Of a stretch of DNA of 64,000 nt, positions 1 through 12,700 are shown in pieces (position 1 is the stretch's first letter; each line of letters begins with the position of its first letter). The notes under the pieces are model-generated. The model saw only the letters and a program-made list of their open reading frames with translations, ran no database searches and had not been told where the DNA came from. Source of the stretch: Agelas oroides (lineage: Eukaryota; Porifera; Demospongiae; Agelasida; Agelasidae); contig OX422185.1 of NCBI GenBank assembly GCA_949130485.1, forward strand, positions 4,207,115-4,271,114. The letters are read 5' to 3'. Position numbers and translations under genes: made by a program.

Positions 1-694
1 CAAGTCACTTTGACACTTCAGTGAAGTGCGCACTTAGCTACTGGCTTGCTGCACTACAGCACATCACCGCGCTTTTGATGCATGGCAACGGTGCTTCTTT
101 ACAACACTGACCAACGTCTCTCAAAAGATTTTGCACGGTGTTCTTTGCTCCCATACAACTCAGATATAGATACACAATAGCAGCATGGCCATCTTCTGCC
201 TAGCTGGTCAACACTAAACGGAGCTGGTTTTGTTATCATCTCGCCTCTACATGGCTTCAATTAGCTGTAGGTGGGCAGAATACTTACACATACAGTGTAC
301 ATACAATAGCAAGCTAAATTAGCTTCACTTTGTACATGCAATGGCTATGCTTATTATTAGGAGCTGAATTGTGCACCTAACTCCGATTCCTGTTCCCTGT
401 TCCACTTTTGCCCTAATCTAGCCAGGCTTCCACACAATGTGTAGCTAGTGGGTTAGCTTAATGCTTATCTATGGCAGGACAAGCTGATTTGTCTCCCTGC
501 ATTCAAGCCACCTGCATTCAAGTTACTGTTTCCTTTCTACTTGGGGTGTGGTTAACCTCGAAAAAAGAATTAGTTGCCTTTAAGCTTCAAAACTTTAAGT
601 ACCACTTTAAACCTACACATATGCAAGTCAGTTTTGAATCACAATGACTATGTATCAGTGCACTTCCTTAAAAGTTGCTCTTTTTTTCAATCAG
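1..694. other. No recognisable feature (5' flank or intron)
   Basis: I see no ankyrin-type exon, start codon context or repeat that I recognise here. It probably lies in an intron or just upstream of the first ankyrin gene. The nearest acceptor is at 693-694. Confidence 0.4.
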
Positions 695-793
695 CGGACT
701 CCCCTGCATGTTGCAGCTAGTAAAGGCCATGACTACACAGTGGAATGCCTTGTCAAGAAAGAAGCTAATATCAGCATCAAAGATATGGATGGG
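695..793 (+). CDS. Ankyrin repeat exon 1
   Basis: This 99-bp exon encodes one full 33-residue repeat beginning RTPLHVAAS and ending KDMDG. Acceptor tcag at 691-694, donor gtaaac at 794, phase 0 on both sides. It matches the exon at 1542 in 25 of 33 residues, so the two are recent duplicates. Confidence 0.85.
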
Positions 794-3700
794 GTAAACA
801 TTACTATACTCCTAAATTATGGTAGGTGAGGTTAGTACCAGACTCTTAGCCTGCTAATCTTATGCGACCAGTGTACCAGAATTCTAGATCAGCTTTTATG
901 CCAGTCCCACAGTAAATAATAGTGTATTATTCTGACTAGAAAATGAGTACTATGACAGGGAAATTGTATACAGGAGATCCATATTATTGGTGGTTTGTAA
1001 TTGGTTTGTACACCAAATTTCTTTGGTAGAAGTCAGTTGATTTATTTCTTTCTCTTTTTCTATCAGATGACTCCCTTGCACTTCTCAGCTGAAACTGGCC
1101 GTATCAAAATATTGGGTTACCTTGTTGAACAAGGAGCTGATATCAACATTCAAGATGATAATGGGGTAATTACCAGTATGTGCCTATACATACCAGTGCT
1201 GGTAGATCAAGTTTGAGTTTGCTTTATGTGCTGTATTCAATGTCAACTTCTTTGATAAGAGTTTCTCAGCTTTCAAGCTCCAATTAAAGCTTCTGTTGAT
1301 AGCCATTTGTAGTTGGATCTGAGGAAGATTGAAGTCGGATTTGAGTTTGAGTTAGCCTCATTTCCAGGCTGTCTGGTCTGAAGAGGATGAGTAATACTTT
1401 TGACCCACATCAGAAACATTAGAAATTTGGTACTTACACAATACTAATCTGTTTCGCTAGCTCATGCTAGTTAATCTCAGAATCACAATGGATATCATTG
1501 TAACCACGTACTTTCTTACATTAATTTCTCTCCTTTATCAGCGGACTCCCCTGCATGTTGCAGCTAGAAAAGGCCGTGACTACACAGTGAAATGCCTTGT
1601 CAAGAAGGGAGCTGATATCAACATCAAAGATAAGACTGGGGTAAGTGTGACTACACTTGTAGATTAACACTGTTGATTTGAGGTTGAGTACCCGGCTCTT
1701 AACATGCTGACATGTCCATCTTAATTATCCTCATGTACCATGAGATGGTGCAACAAGATACGTCGCAGAGTATATCAGAAACTTATGATACATTTCATAC
1801 TAATCTATTGGCCATTTCGTCCTCATCTACAGGCATGGGATGGGATACTTGTAACAGCATGTTGTGTCTCACAACACAGACCAGTATGTAATTTTACACT
1901 CCTTGTGAGGAGGCCGGTTCTGGGCACAACACTATCAAAATATCAGTAATAATTAACCAACGTTAGTCTGTTTCACTAACTCAATGACATGCAAATGCAA
2001 CTACTTGTATTTCTGCTATCAGCAGACCCCCCTGCATGTTGCAGTTAGAAAAGACTGTGACCACGTCTAGCAACTGTGTCAGAGTTTGTAATGTATCCAA
2101 TTTTTGCCATTTGCCTAAACTGTAAAACTGTTTTAACATTTTCCTGATCTATGGTGCAGAATCAAACTCTAACTTTCTTGAGAACATGCATAAGTATGTA
2201 CTCTAAGTAATTGTATAGTGTTAAAAATCGCATGAACACGAAAGGACTTAAAGTATGGTATTACTGTAGTGTCCCGCTAATACGCCCCCTTCGAAAATAC
2301 GCCCCCCCCCTCTTTTCCACCAAAGTTCCTGCACAGGGTAGTTTGACTCGTTATAACGCCCCCCGGTGAGCGTCTTCTGGAACATCAAAACTACACGTGC
2401 TTACTATACGTTGCAAGTGCGTTCAGTAAGACTATAGTAGTCGGTGAATCTTTTGTAAGTTTTGTGGCTTTTAGAAAAGCCGGTTGGATGTTCCAAGTTT
2501 TAAGCTGCTAGTTTAGCAAACAGGTTTATCAGAATGACATCTACATTAATTAGAATGACATCACCATAGACGCTGAAATATTTACTGTAAAAAGTGAATA
2601 TTTGTTTAGTGAAATTTCTCCTTGCCACAGAGTATTTGTAAGTATTATACTTTTGTTATTTACTGTTAAGTAACTTGTTTTGCGAAAAATGTATCTTAGA
2701 CAGAAAAATAATTTCCTGTATCCGACAGCAGCCAATATTCCTTCTGTCATTATCATTATTACACCTGCACAACTACTACTGACCATTAAAATGTGAATTT
2801 TGTCTTTCACTTGCACAAAAATAGGCATTTGCATTCATTAATTGTTCACTTTGGCACAAGTTTGCACAGTTTGTACGTTACTCTTCAAGCCTCTGAAGTA
2901 TCTGTCAATCCAGTCACAGCTATATAGGTCGAGTGCAATTTCAAACCCATTGAAAATCCAATCACTTCTATCTGCTGTATTTTATTTTGGATGTTTCGTT
3001 ATCTCCTTCAGAGGACTCCCATGGAAGAGACAGCTGAAAGAGGCCACATGGACATAGTACATTATCTCAGAGGAGATGGCAATTCAGATGTAAATGTATG
3101 AAACTATAATTACACACTGAAAGTAGAATAATGCTGACTCAAGTATGAGCTAGTCTCATTCCGAGGCCACTGGAGGGAAGGTGCTATATTGGCTGTATGC
3201 AACTATAAATAGTTTGTACATACATAAATCAGATACTAACCTGCTCAGAAGTCATCTGAGGTTGTCAACCTTTAAACTCAGAAGCATTATAATAAATTAG
3301 ATTGAGCATTAATAGGATGTCTGCCTTGCCAGTAGATGTTGTTCAGTGTTTTAGCTGTCATACAATGAGACACTGGAACATTCAATATTTCAGCAGCTAG
3401 GCACTAGTATAATTATTCTGAGTACAGAACTAGCAATAATCATGTGATATCACCCACCCATAGGAAGTGCATGACATTTCTAACCAAGAAACAGGCCAGA
3501 CCACAGAGGAAAATACAGGTAATGTTATATTGCATGAGTATGCGGCACAGTGCATAAGTATGTGGTACCTATTCATGCATTGAATATGTTCCACACTTAA
3601 ACAGCAGCTGCACAGTACTGAGCAAAATAATAAATGCCACACCTCAGATAGTAGCTGTGGCTAGTGTACAAAGCTCAAATTAAGAATACATGAACACATT

Positions 3701-6700
3701 TACCGCCAACGATCACACTAGTGCTGGTTGTGTTCTGTGACTGGTTGCTAACAGTTCACTGACAGTGACACTGAGTCACATAAAAGCACACAACAAAACA
3801 AATTGTACCGTTGCCGTGAAGGCTTAGATCAAGGAAATGCAGTATCTAAAGATAGTGTTTACAGTGGAGCCTCTCTAACATGGACACCCTTGGAACAAAA
3901 GCTGTGCAGATTAGTGAATTGCTCTCAATTCAGGAGAAGAATTATATTGAGGATTTGTTCAAGTGTCCTGATTAGTGAAGTTTGTGTCACCTTGCGTGGG
4001 CGGATCAAAGAAGCCGCACGCACTTTAAGGAAGCAAGATCCCGCCTTGCCGTGAGAACCGTGCTTTAACCAGGTGTGAAGGTGCTTTAACCAGGTGTGAA
4101 GGTGCTTTAACCAGGTGCCAGTGAGCGTGCTTTAACTAGGTGTGAGCGTGCTTTAACTGGGTGTGAAAAGTACAATTAACCCAGCATTGCTTGTACATGG
4201 ACAGTACAGTATATATGAAACATAGCTATATGACACGGAATGCATGCACGAAGCAGCAAGACAAAAAAGAAAAAAGCAGCTTGCGTACTCCTAGAACAGC
4301 GCTCAATCGAGGCATATTCAAATTTGTTCGTAGCGCTACACAGCGGACTTTCGAACACTTTTTCGTTTCAACTACTCTTTTCTAAGCCTCGCAGAGAGAG
4401 CAGCAACGCTTTAAATACGCTAGAACTGCACACATTATTACGCCCGACCTAGCTACTCACGCTTACGTGCGGTGAGCTGCGTAAAAAAAGGGATTTTACC
4501 TCGTTTGGGCCATAAAACTTACAGTTCTTTATTCCTGCTTGCGTTCTTCGATTTACGATGGCAGAATTTGTCATCGCTGAAAGCTGAACGGCCTAGCAGT
4601 GAGTAAATAACGCTACAGATTCAGCCATGGCAGCAACGCTCGATTTGAATTGAGAAGCCAGCTAAACACATTTGCATGACGTCACGCTTGGCAACAACCG
4701 TGTTTGACGTCATTTGCTTAGCAACCGGTGACACAAAACACTTATACCACGCCTACTCGGGATGTATCCGGTTTAAATCGCTCGTAGACGTGATATAAGT
4801 ATTACATGTGTCCTTAATTTAAGGGTGTCTTTTAAGAGGGTTCCACTGTGTATTCAGCAAAGGACAAGCTGTGCTCCTAAAATTTCAACCACGCCCTTGC
4901 ACACCAGCTGCAGGGCAGAAACTTGTTAGATCAATTTTAGCAAAATTAAAATTGTTGTTTATTGGCATTATTCACTGCAAGGAGTAAGTCTTGGATGCCT
5001 CATTCTATGTTGAACAGTTTGCTGAATATGAGACAGCTAGTATCAATTTCCTTTCCACACTACTAGTCTGCTGTTTTTTGGAAGTATATTACTGAAACGT
5101 ATATCTGTTGCTTGGAACTATGACCAGAGTTTTCCTGCCAATGTACAGAGTTATCCTGATTCTTGTGCCAAAGACTCCACCCTTTCATCTTGATAGAGTA
5201 ATGATATTCATTGATAGAGTAATGATATTCATTGGGCAATAAATTCTCAGTAAGGATTCAACTAAGTTTTACACCTAATAGGTGGGCTATGCCTCAACTA
5301 GCTATAGATTTTGATTTTAAGCTGGCCCTAATCTGTATAGGTAATTAAAGCAATAGTGTTAATGAACATTCAACCTGAGCATGTGACTTTTTCACAAGTC
5401 GCTGCTTTACATAGTTTCTGTGTTAAATTATACACCTACGTACATGTATGTTTAATTTGGTGATAATACAATGGTCATGTTTGATGTCATACTACCTAGG
5501 ACCACCCTTCAATGTAACTGGCTCAGGTAAAGAGAAAGACAAGCAGATCCCAAGAAAAGATGTGGAAACAGTGTCTGAAGTGACAGTGGTAGCACAGCAG
5601 CAAGGTGTGTACACCATTGTGTAAGAAGAATGCCATATATCGTGATGTAGGATTATAAGAAGGTTCAGATTATCAATACAGCAGTTTGATATGTGTAAGT
5701 CTCAGTCACAGTGCTAGTCTCAAAAAGGGGAGACTCTTCATTACCACTCAGCCTTCTGTACAAAGATTGCTGTGTACAACCATGAGCCTCAATGTAAATA
5801 CGGACATGCCCATAATGGCAAAACTTTTACCGAGAGGACTGCCCCGGTTGCCTATATACTTGCTACACTTCTGAACTAGTTCCATCATTCTTTTCAAGAA
5901 TGGAGTCTACATTTTCTATCATGTGCATACTTGGCAAACCAGACATCTTTTGAACTGTCACTGTAACTGCAGAGTAATTTGTATAGAGCGATGCATTTTT
6001 GGTGGTAATATAATGGTCATGTTTGATGCCATACTACCTACCATCACCGAAGCTGACTCTGGTAAGGAAAAAGACAAGCACATCTCAAGAAAAATTGTGG
6101 AGACAGTGTCCGAAATGGTGCAAGGGCAGCGAGGTTTGTAGCTACAGCATTGTGTAAGAAGAATACATGCATCCTCAAAGTATTGTAGAAAGTTCAGATT
6201 ATCAATACAGCAGTTTAAGTCTCATTCATAGTGCACACAATTTATTAAATGCTCTATTCCAGTAATTCAGTCTGGAGAGAGTGCAGTACAAACTGAAAGG
6301 AAACCAAATGACGAGCAAGGTGGGTGTTTCAATTGGAGCAATCTGTAGAAACCATCAGTGCACATGCAGGAGACATGTGCAATCACCTCTCCCCCCTTCC
6401 CCCCCCTCACAAAAAACAAACAAATAAAAACATACCAAATAAACCAACCAAACATACCTATGCTACAACAGTCACAATTGTTGTTACTATAGGTAGCAAT
6501 AGCAGTGACACACTCTCTGAACAGATGAAATTGGTAAGTGCACAATACATATGAATGGAAATCTGGTATAAGCATCATTTTTATGTCCAGCAGAACATGA
6601 AGATAAAGTCTCTGGAAGCTGAAATTGAGAAACTTAGAAGACAGCTAGACCATGACAAGCCAAAATCTAGTAAGTATATACAGAGTAACATCATAGCAAA

Positions 6701-9700
6701 TTACATACAAATGTATTTGACCATTCCACCCTTGTGTTTTGGATAACTTGCAAACTAATAGTTCTACTAGCAATTTCAAAGCCAGCTATCTATCAGCTAT
6801 GGTCTTAAGTTGGTGTAGCTGTGACAGCTATAGCTTGTGCTCCACTCCCATCACTTCACTTTAATTTAGAAAATGCCATACACACAAACACCAACACCAT
6901 CAACTATGCCATAAAAGTATAACACAGGCTCAAGTATTTGTGGTGAGTACAAAGATCTGGCAAATGAGACTGGATGAGCAGCTGGCAATATCAGTCGTTT
7001 CGCCAGTGACAATATACGGACGATTATTGAAAAAACGGAAAGTGTCACGTATACGTACAAAAATTCCAGCGTTTAATTAACGGCACCTTGCTTTCCGGTG
7101 AGTTTTCAAAGTCTCTTGCCAATAAACAAGAAGGTGTAGGCGCCTACTTTGCTAGCGGTTTTATAGACCAATGAGTCCACTATCGAGATCCAACGTTTCA
7201 AGTTGCAGCTTCTTACCACTTCGTGTAGGGAAGCAGTTGTTTACGGACGGTTCAATCGTACCTCGTGCGACAGGGGTGCGGTTTTTGGTGGCACGTTTTT
7301 GTTCGCCCCCCCTGAGCTGCATGAAACAGGTACCATTCGAAAGCACTGGAATAGGGCTAGAAACTAAGCGTGTACTCTCCGAGATACGCGCGCTGGAATG
7401 CAGACTAAAAAATTGCGGTCAACGCATGTTATCTGTAACATGGAAACTGTTGCAAACAGTTGAAATACAAACACATGACTGGTTCAACCCACTGATACTG
7501 TAGGACTAAGCCTGGACAAAGCCCCAGAGAGAGGCTACTGCAGCCTCTTTAGTAGTACACATTAGATAGTCAAATTCACAAGCAAGATGAAAATGTGATG
7601 GAGAGAGAGGGGTGCATGCTAAAGACAATAGAAAGGTGTGTGTGTGTGTGTTGGGGGATAGCCTCGTATCCAGGCTCTCCCATTCAGAAAAGCGGGTACG
7701 AGGCTATTGGGGAGAACAAGCCTATAATGCAGCGGAATAAAATTAGTAATCTTCAGCCACTCTTCTTGCTCTTTGTTGCTCCAATCTTTGTCTGTCTCTT
7801 CCTCCATTGCCAGCTCTTCCCCATCCAACTAGTCATTACAAGGCAAACACTATAAAGTTGAGATGGATGTAGAAACTTCTGACAGCCGTGCATGCACCAG
7901 GACTGTGTGCTCCACCTAGGAAAGTAAAGGCAATAACATTTCAGCTAACGGTAAACATGGTACCCAGATACTAACACTTGTTTTCATGGGAAAAGAATTG
8001 GGGAGCTAATGTCATCTGTAACTAGTTACAAAGGGTATCAAAAATATCAACATTCAGGATGGCAGGCATAGCGGCTACATTTGGCCCTAAATAATGCACA
8101 TTTCAAATGACTCAGTTCTTAATTTCAAATAGTCCACCAACCTGGTTAGTATAGTGCATTGCAAACCTGTGTAACCTCCACATTGTATGTCTTTTGGGGA
8201 TTGCATTTATTATCTTTGTTTTTTTATGTTACTGGTGATGGATTGAATCCAATCTAGAACTATTTACAGATGAAACACTGTAAGATCTATCAAATAATTA
8301 TTGGTGGTTTCTCAAAGCCACCTCAAATGAAGATAACAGCTTTTTTGAAGTAAGAACTAAAGTATGACAGACATGTCATGAATTAAAGCCAGGCTGTTCA
8401 TATGAAAGCAGAAGGCAGAAGAGATTCCCCTGCTGACTTCATGGTTTGAGTATAAAGCTTGAACGAAAAATGTGGTGGGCCTGGGAACAAGGCTAATAGA
8501 TTCTGTTTGTGTAGCCCCACAAGTAGGGGGAAAGAGTGAAAAGGTGGAAACCAGTGAAGTGTTCTGGTGCCCAGGAAACTATGTTCTCACGACTTTGCAC
8601 ATGGTCACAGTGCATGGGCTAAAGCTGTGACTACAATCATTCCACAACTGAAAAGCAGCAGTTATTTTTAGTGGTCCACTTGCATCTAGTATACGTAATA
8701 ATTCCTGAACCTCATCCTCAGGAGTTCAGAGGGACAGTCACTAAAATTGGGCCCAATCTCTCAAAAAAAAACACCACTGGGGCTGATAGGTATAGATTAG
8801 TTGAAACAGCTTGAGAAGAAGTTATTCAGCATGGATGCCACTGTCAGAGGTGGCAGTTTCACCAGAATGACTGAGTGTAGGTTTCCTTTCAAATTTAAAT
8901 ACTTTCTCGTTTTTGCAGCTAGCAGACTTGAGGTTGCTCAGATAATTTCTCATGACCACATGCACAACTTTACTGAAGTGCTTGTATTTTCTCATAAGTT
9001 CAAGGCTCCCTGTTTGTTTGGCTCTACGATGACATGTATTATGCTTACAAATTGCAATCACAATTTGTTGGGCACTCCAGGGAGCACATTTCCTTTTTGG
9101 TAAGGATCCCTTGGAATACACTGTTCCATGATGCCAAGAAATTTCTGTTGCCAAAATCACCATGTTTGATCTGTGTCCATAGACATCATTGGATCCCGGT
9201 TGGTACCATTGAGCGATTTACAATCAGCATACCTTCAAATTGGTCTAGAAGTTTTGGGCATGTATCGATCAGAATCAGGTGCTTCAACATGGCATTGGTC
9301 ACTTTTGGTACTTTTGCTAACCCACCCCTCATATTGGTTCTACAAACAATGGTGAGAATCCTCACTCTTTATAAGTACAGTGATGACCACAAGAAAAGTA
9401 AGAGACTGGATTGGAGACTGCTTGCTGTTTAAGTCATTGATGGGTTATCTTTTCCATGAAAATTGCAGTGCTTCCAAATATTCAGTGGGAGGTACGAGTG
9501 AAGGCTAGGAAGTTCACTCAAATATCAGCTCTCACTGAATTGTTTTCTAGCACTGTGAAGTATAGCATGGGGAGGAGTCACACAACTGCAGGCCATTTAA
9601 AGGTGCATCACCACTTGCATGGTACAGTAATTTGCCTCTGTTCCATCATGTGCAAGTTTCCTCTTTTCTCCCACCTTTCATGAGTATTTGTTCCAATGCT

Positions 9701-12700
9701 CTATGATAATAATAATGTTCAGCAACTTGATGTGCAAGCTTATATAGTTGAGACAATGCTAGACTACACTAGTTATTTTAGAGGCAGAAGTTGTGATCTT
9801 GACTGCAAAAGACTTGCTGTACGTGTTGAATTTGTGTGGCGGGATGAATTTTTTTGCAAGTTTGTCCCTATGTGCACTACATGTTAGTATATGCGCTGCG
9901 CTATTTATTCAAGACGTATTTTCAAGAGTGCCTTGGGAATATAATGCATGGTGGCAATTGTTGAAGTTACATGCAGATTATCGACTTGACATTTTTACTT
10001 TTTCGAATGTTTCAATTATGTCATTCTTGTGTACTAGTTCTTGGTCTAGTGATCACTTCACTTTCTACTTCAACAAGATATATACCTCTTATAGCTAACA
10101 ATATTGTGCAGTATAGCTAATCTCTAGTCTCTTCAATTTTTCAGAGGAACATTCCCCGAGGACTGTTGTGGACAGTGTTTCCGACCTACCAGGAACTGTA
10201 AGCATGATTACACCAAACTATGAACAGCTTTTACCTTTTACACTGTGTTCACTGAAAAATCACAGGATGCCAGACATGCAATAAACCTCCTATAGTGTAT
10301 CCCAATGTCATTATGGCTACTACTTACATGCATATGCATGTTCAGTGATAATTCTATACTATGGTACATAATTATACAGATTCTGATGTATTTGTTTGTC
10401 AGTAAGCTACCATGTCAGAATGATTGCAAGTGATGTCATCATTGACCACAATTCATAAATACAAGATTTTTTATCTGAATAACATTGCCTTTTCTAACCA
10501 TAGCCACCAGAAAGCCATGAAGTAGATGACATGGATGAACACTCCAAAGGTTTAACCTTGAATTGTCTTTAATATAAAATTTGAGAAACCACCAGCCACT
10601 CATGATTACACCAACATTGATAAATCATTTTGCCAGATCAGAGGAAGCAATGGACATCTAATGTGACTTGATATTCATTAGTATCAAGGAAATCGTTTAG
10701 CAACACTAGCTACACCACCATCACCCCTCACACTAACCCCCAAAGTAATATCATGACATCATACATTCATATACCTAGGTAAAACAGTACTAAACTCTAT
10801 CTTCTGTGATCATCTTGGGGTGCAATTTAGACTTGAAATAAGAGGTAACAGATCATTTATATGCAAACTGAAATCATTAATCCTCATTGAGCTTTGCCTG
10901 TTAGAGAAAACCATCAACAAGAAATTTGAAAAGTTTACGTGGATGCTTGTACATGCAGCCTCATTCCTGGACTCTACCCTGCCCCTCAAGTCAGGGTGCT
11001 TATTATTCTTGGGGATAAGGCAACTGTACATAAGTAAAGGGACTGTGACAATTTCCAATATGGGAATGCAGATGACACTTCAATATGTTACATCATGGCC
11101 ACTGTGTTATATGGAGCAGACATAGCCCAGTTATAAGATGTAACTACCATTAGAGCCAGCATAAGATTATAATTATGTGCCAACTTGAGTTCTGTGTTGT
11201 ATATTGTAAAATCATTTTTTACAGACTACCTGAGAGGGTTGAATGTCATTGGAGAGATCAGTGTCCTGATCACCAGCAAGGCCCAGACCTTCCACTGGGT
11301 AGGCTATGGACTGAAGCTCCACATCCCCCAAGGGGCCCTACCAGCTGGCTTGAAGCAGTCTGAACTCACCATCAAGGTGGGCATATCTGGCCAGTTTACA
11401 CTCCCCCAGAACACGTCTCTTGTGAGTGCAGTCTACTGGCTTCACAGTGAGTACCAGTGTGAATTCTCCCAGCCCATCATAGTGGAACTACAGCACTGTG
11501 CAAAATCTTCACAAACATCAAAACTAAGCTTTGCAAGGTGCTCTCATTACAGTTTTCCATACAATTTTGAAATCCTGCAAGAAGGAAATTTTAGTCTAGA
11601 TGCATATGGGCGCATACAGCTTCGCAACTTTTCACTGATCACAGTGTTGAAGAGTTTGATATTTGGAGTAGATGACGTAAGGTACCATGCCTGGGTCTAC
11701 TACCTGTGGAGAGATGAGAATCAGAGAAAGATCCACTTTCTGATTACTAAGGACCTAGAAGCACATGCCACAGTATGTTCATTAAATTTTGAAATCAGTG
11801 TTATTTTCTAGTGTTGCTCATTAATGTTACTATGTAATTACAGGCAGTTGAACAGAAGTACAATGACAAAGGTGCCATAGTTGGACCACACCTACCAGTT
11901 GAGTTTGAAGCAAGTAGCATCTCACTGGAGCTACCTTCCAAGGGAGTTACTATTGGAAATGGATGGAAACTTCTTCCACTGATTTACCCAGAAGTGAGAT
12001 AGGTAGCTATGTGCATTGTTGGTCAGAACTCGTGATTACCAATGCTTGCTCTTATGCAGATTACTAAGGAATGGGTTGACAGTTTTGAGACTGGACGGGA
12101 AATCCCATCTTGCCAGATTAGAGCAGAATGGACTAAGCAGGGCAAGCCATCACAACTCACGCATGAAGTGACCCTCAAGGGTGCCAAGGAACCCAGAAAC
12201 TATTTCTACATTGAACTTGACTCTATCTCACCTGATACTACAGGTGGTAAGTTCATGTGTTGGCACAAGCCATTTGTGTATTGGCAGTTGGTCTCAGTAC
12301 TTCACCATTCAATCATCATTTCTAATGTTTTCACAAGAGTAAGTGCACTGCTTTGATAGTGTTAGTAATTTTGGATATCCACATGTCACATATGTAGCAT
12401 GGTATAGTTTATTCTATTAAACGCTTTTAAAGAGTAAGGCTGTATCATGATGTTGCGGGTATATGTATTGCACTAAATGGTGTCTAGATATTCAATGAGG
12501 ACATCTACACATGCACATCTCTTGCGACTCCATAATGTAGTACTCTTTCTCTTCCCAGGTGAATTGGACCGTGATCAAAGACCAAATGTCCAGTATAAGA
12601 ATGTTGATGACACTCGATTAGGCAAGTATCACATGACCACAATGTTGTATTATGTTACAGACATAGCCCAATATTATGATACAACTAAAATCGAGGCAGC

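Larger units (their letters stand above)
6670..10144. other. Long intron with repeat remnants
   Basis: An intron of about 3.5 kb. It holds a GC-richer stretch near 7080-7420 with an open frame of 110 codons at 7171-7503 that I do not recognise, a 48-bp miniature element (7659) and a LINE remnant on the minus strand (about 8480-9170). A missed coding exon is possible but not needed for frame. Confidence 0.5.

Noticed and set aside
7171-7503. 110-codon open frame in a CpG-richer intron stretch
   Set aside because: An antisense frame is open over half of it and no motif is recognisable; may be repeat-derived.
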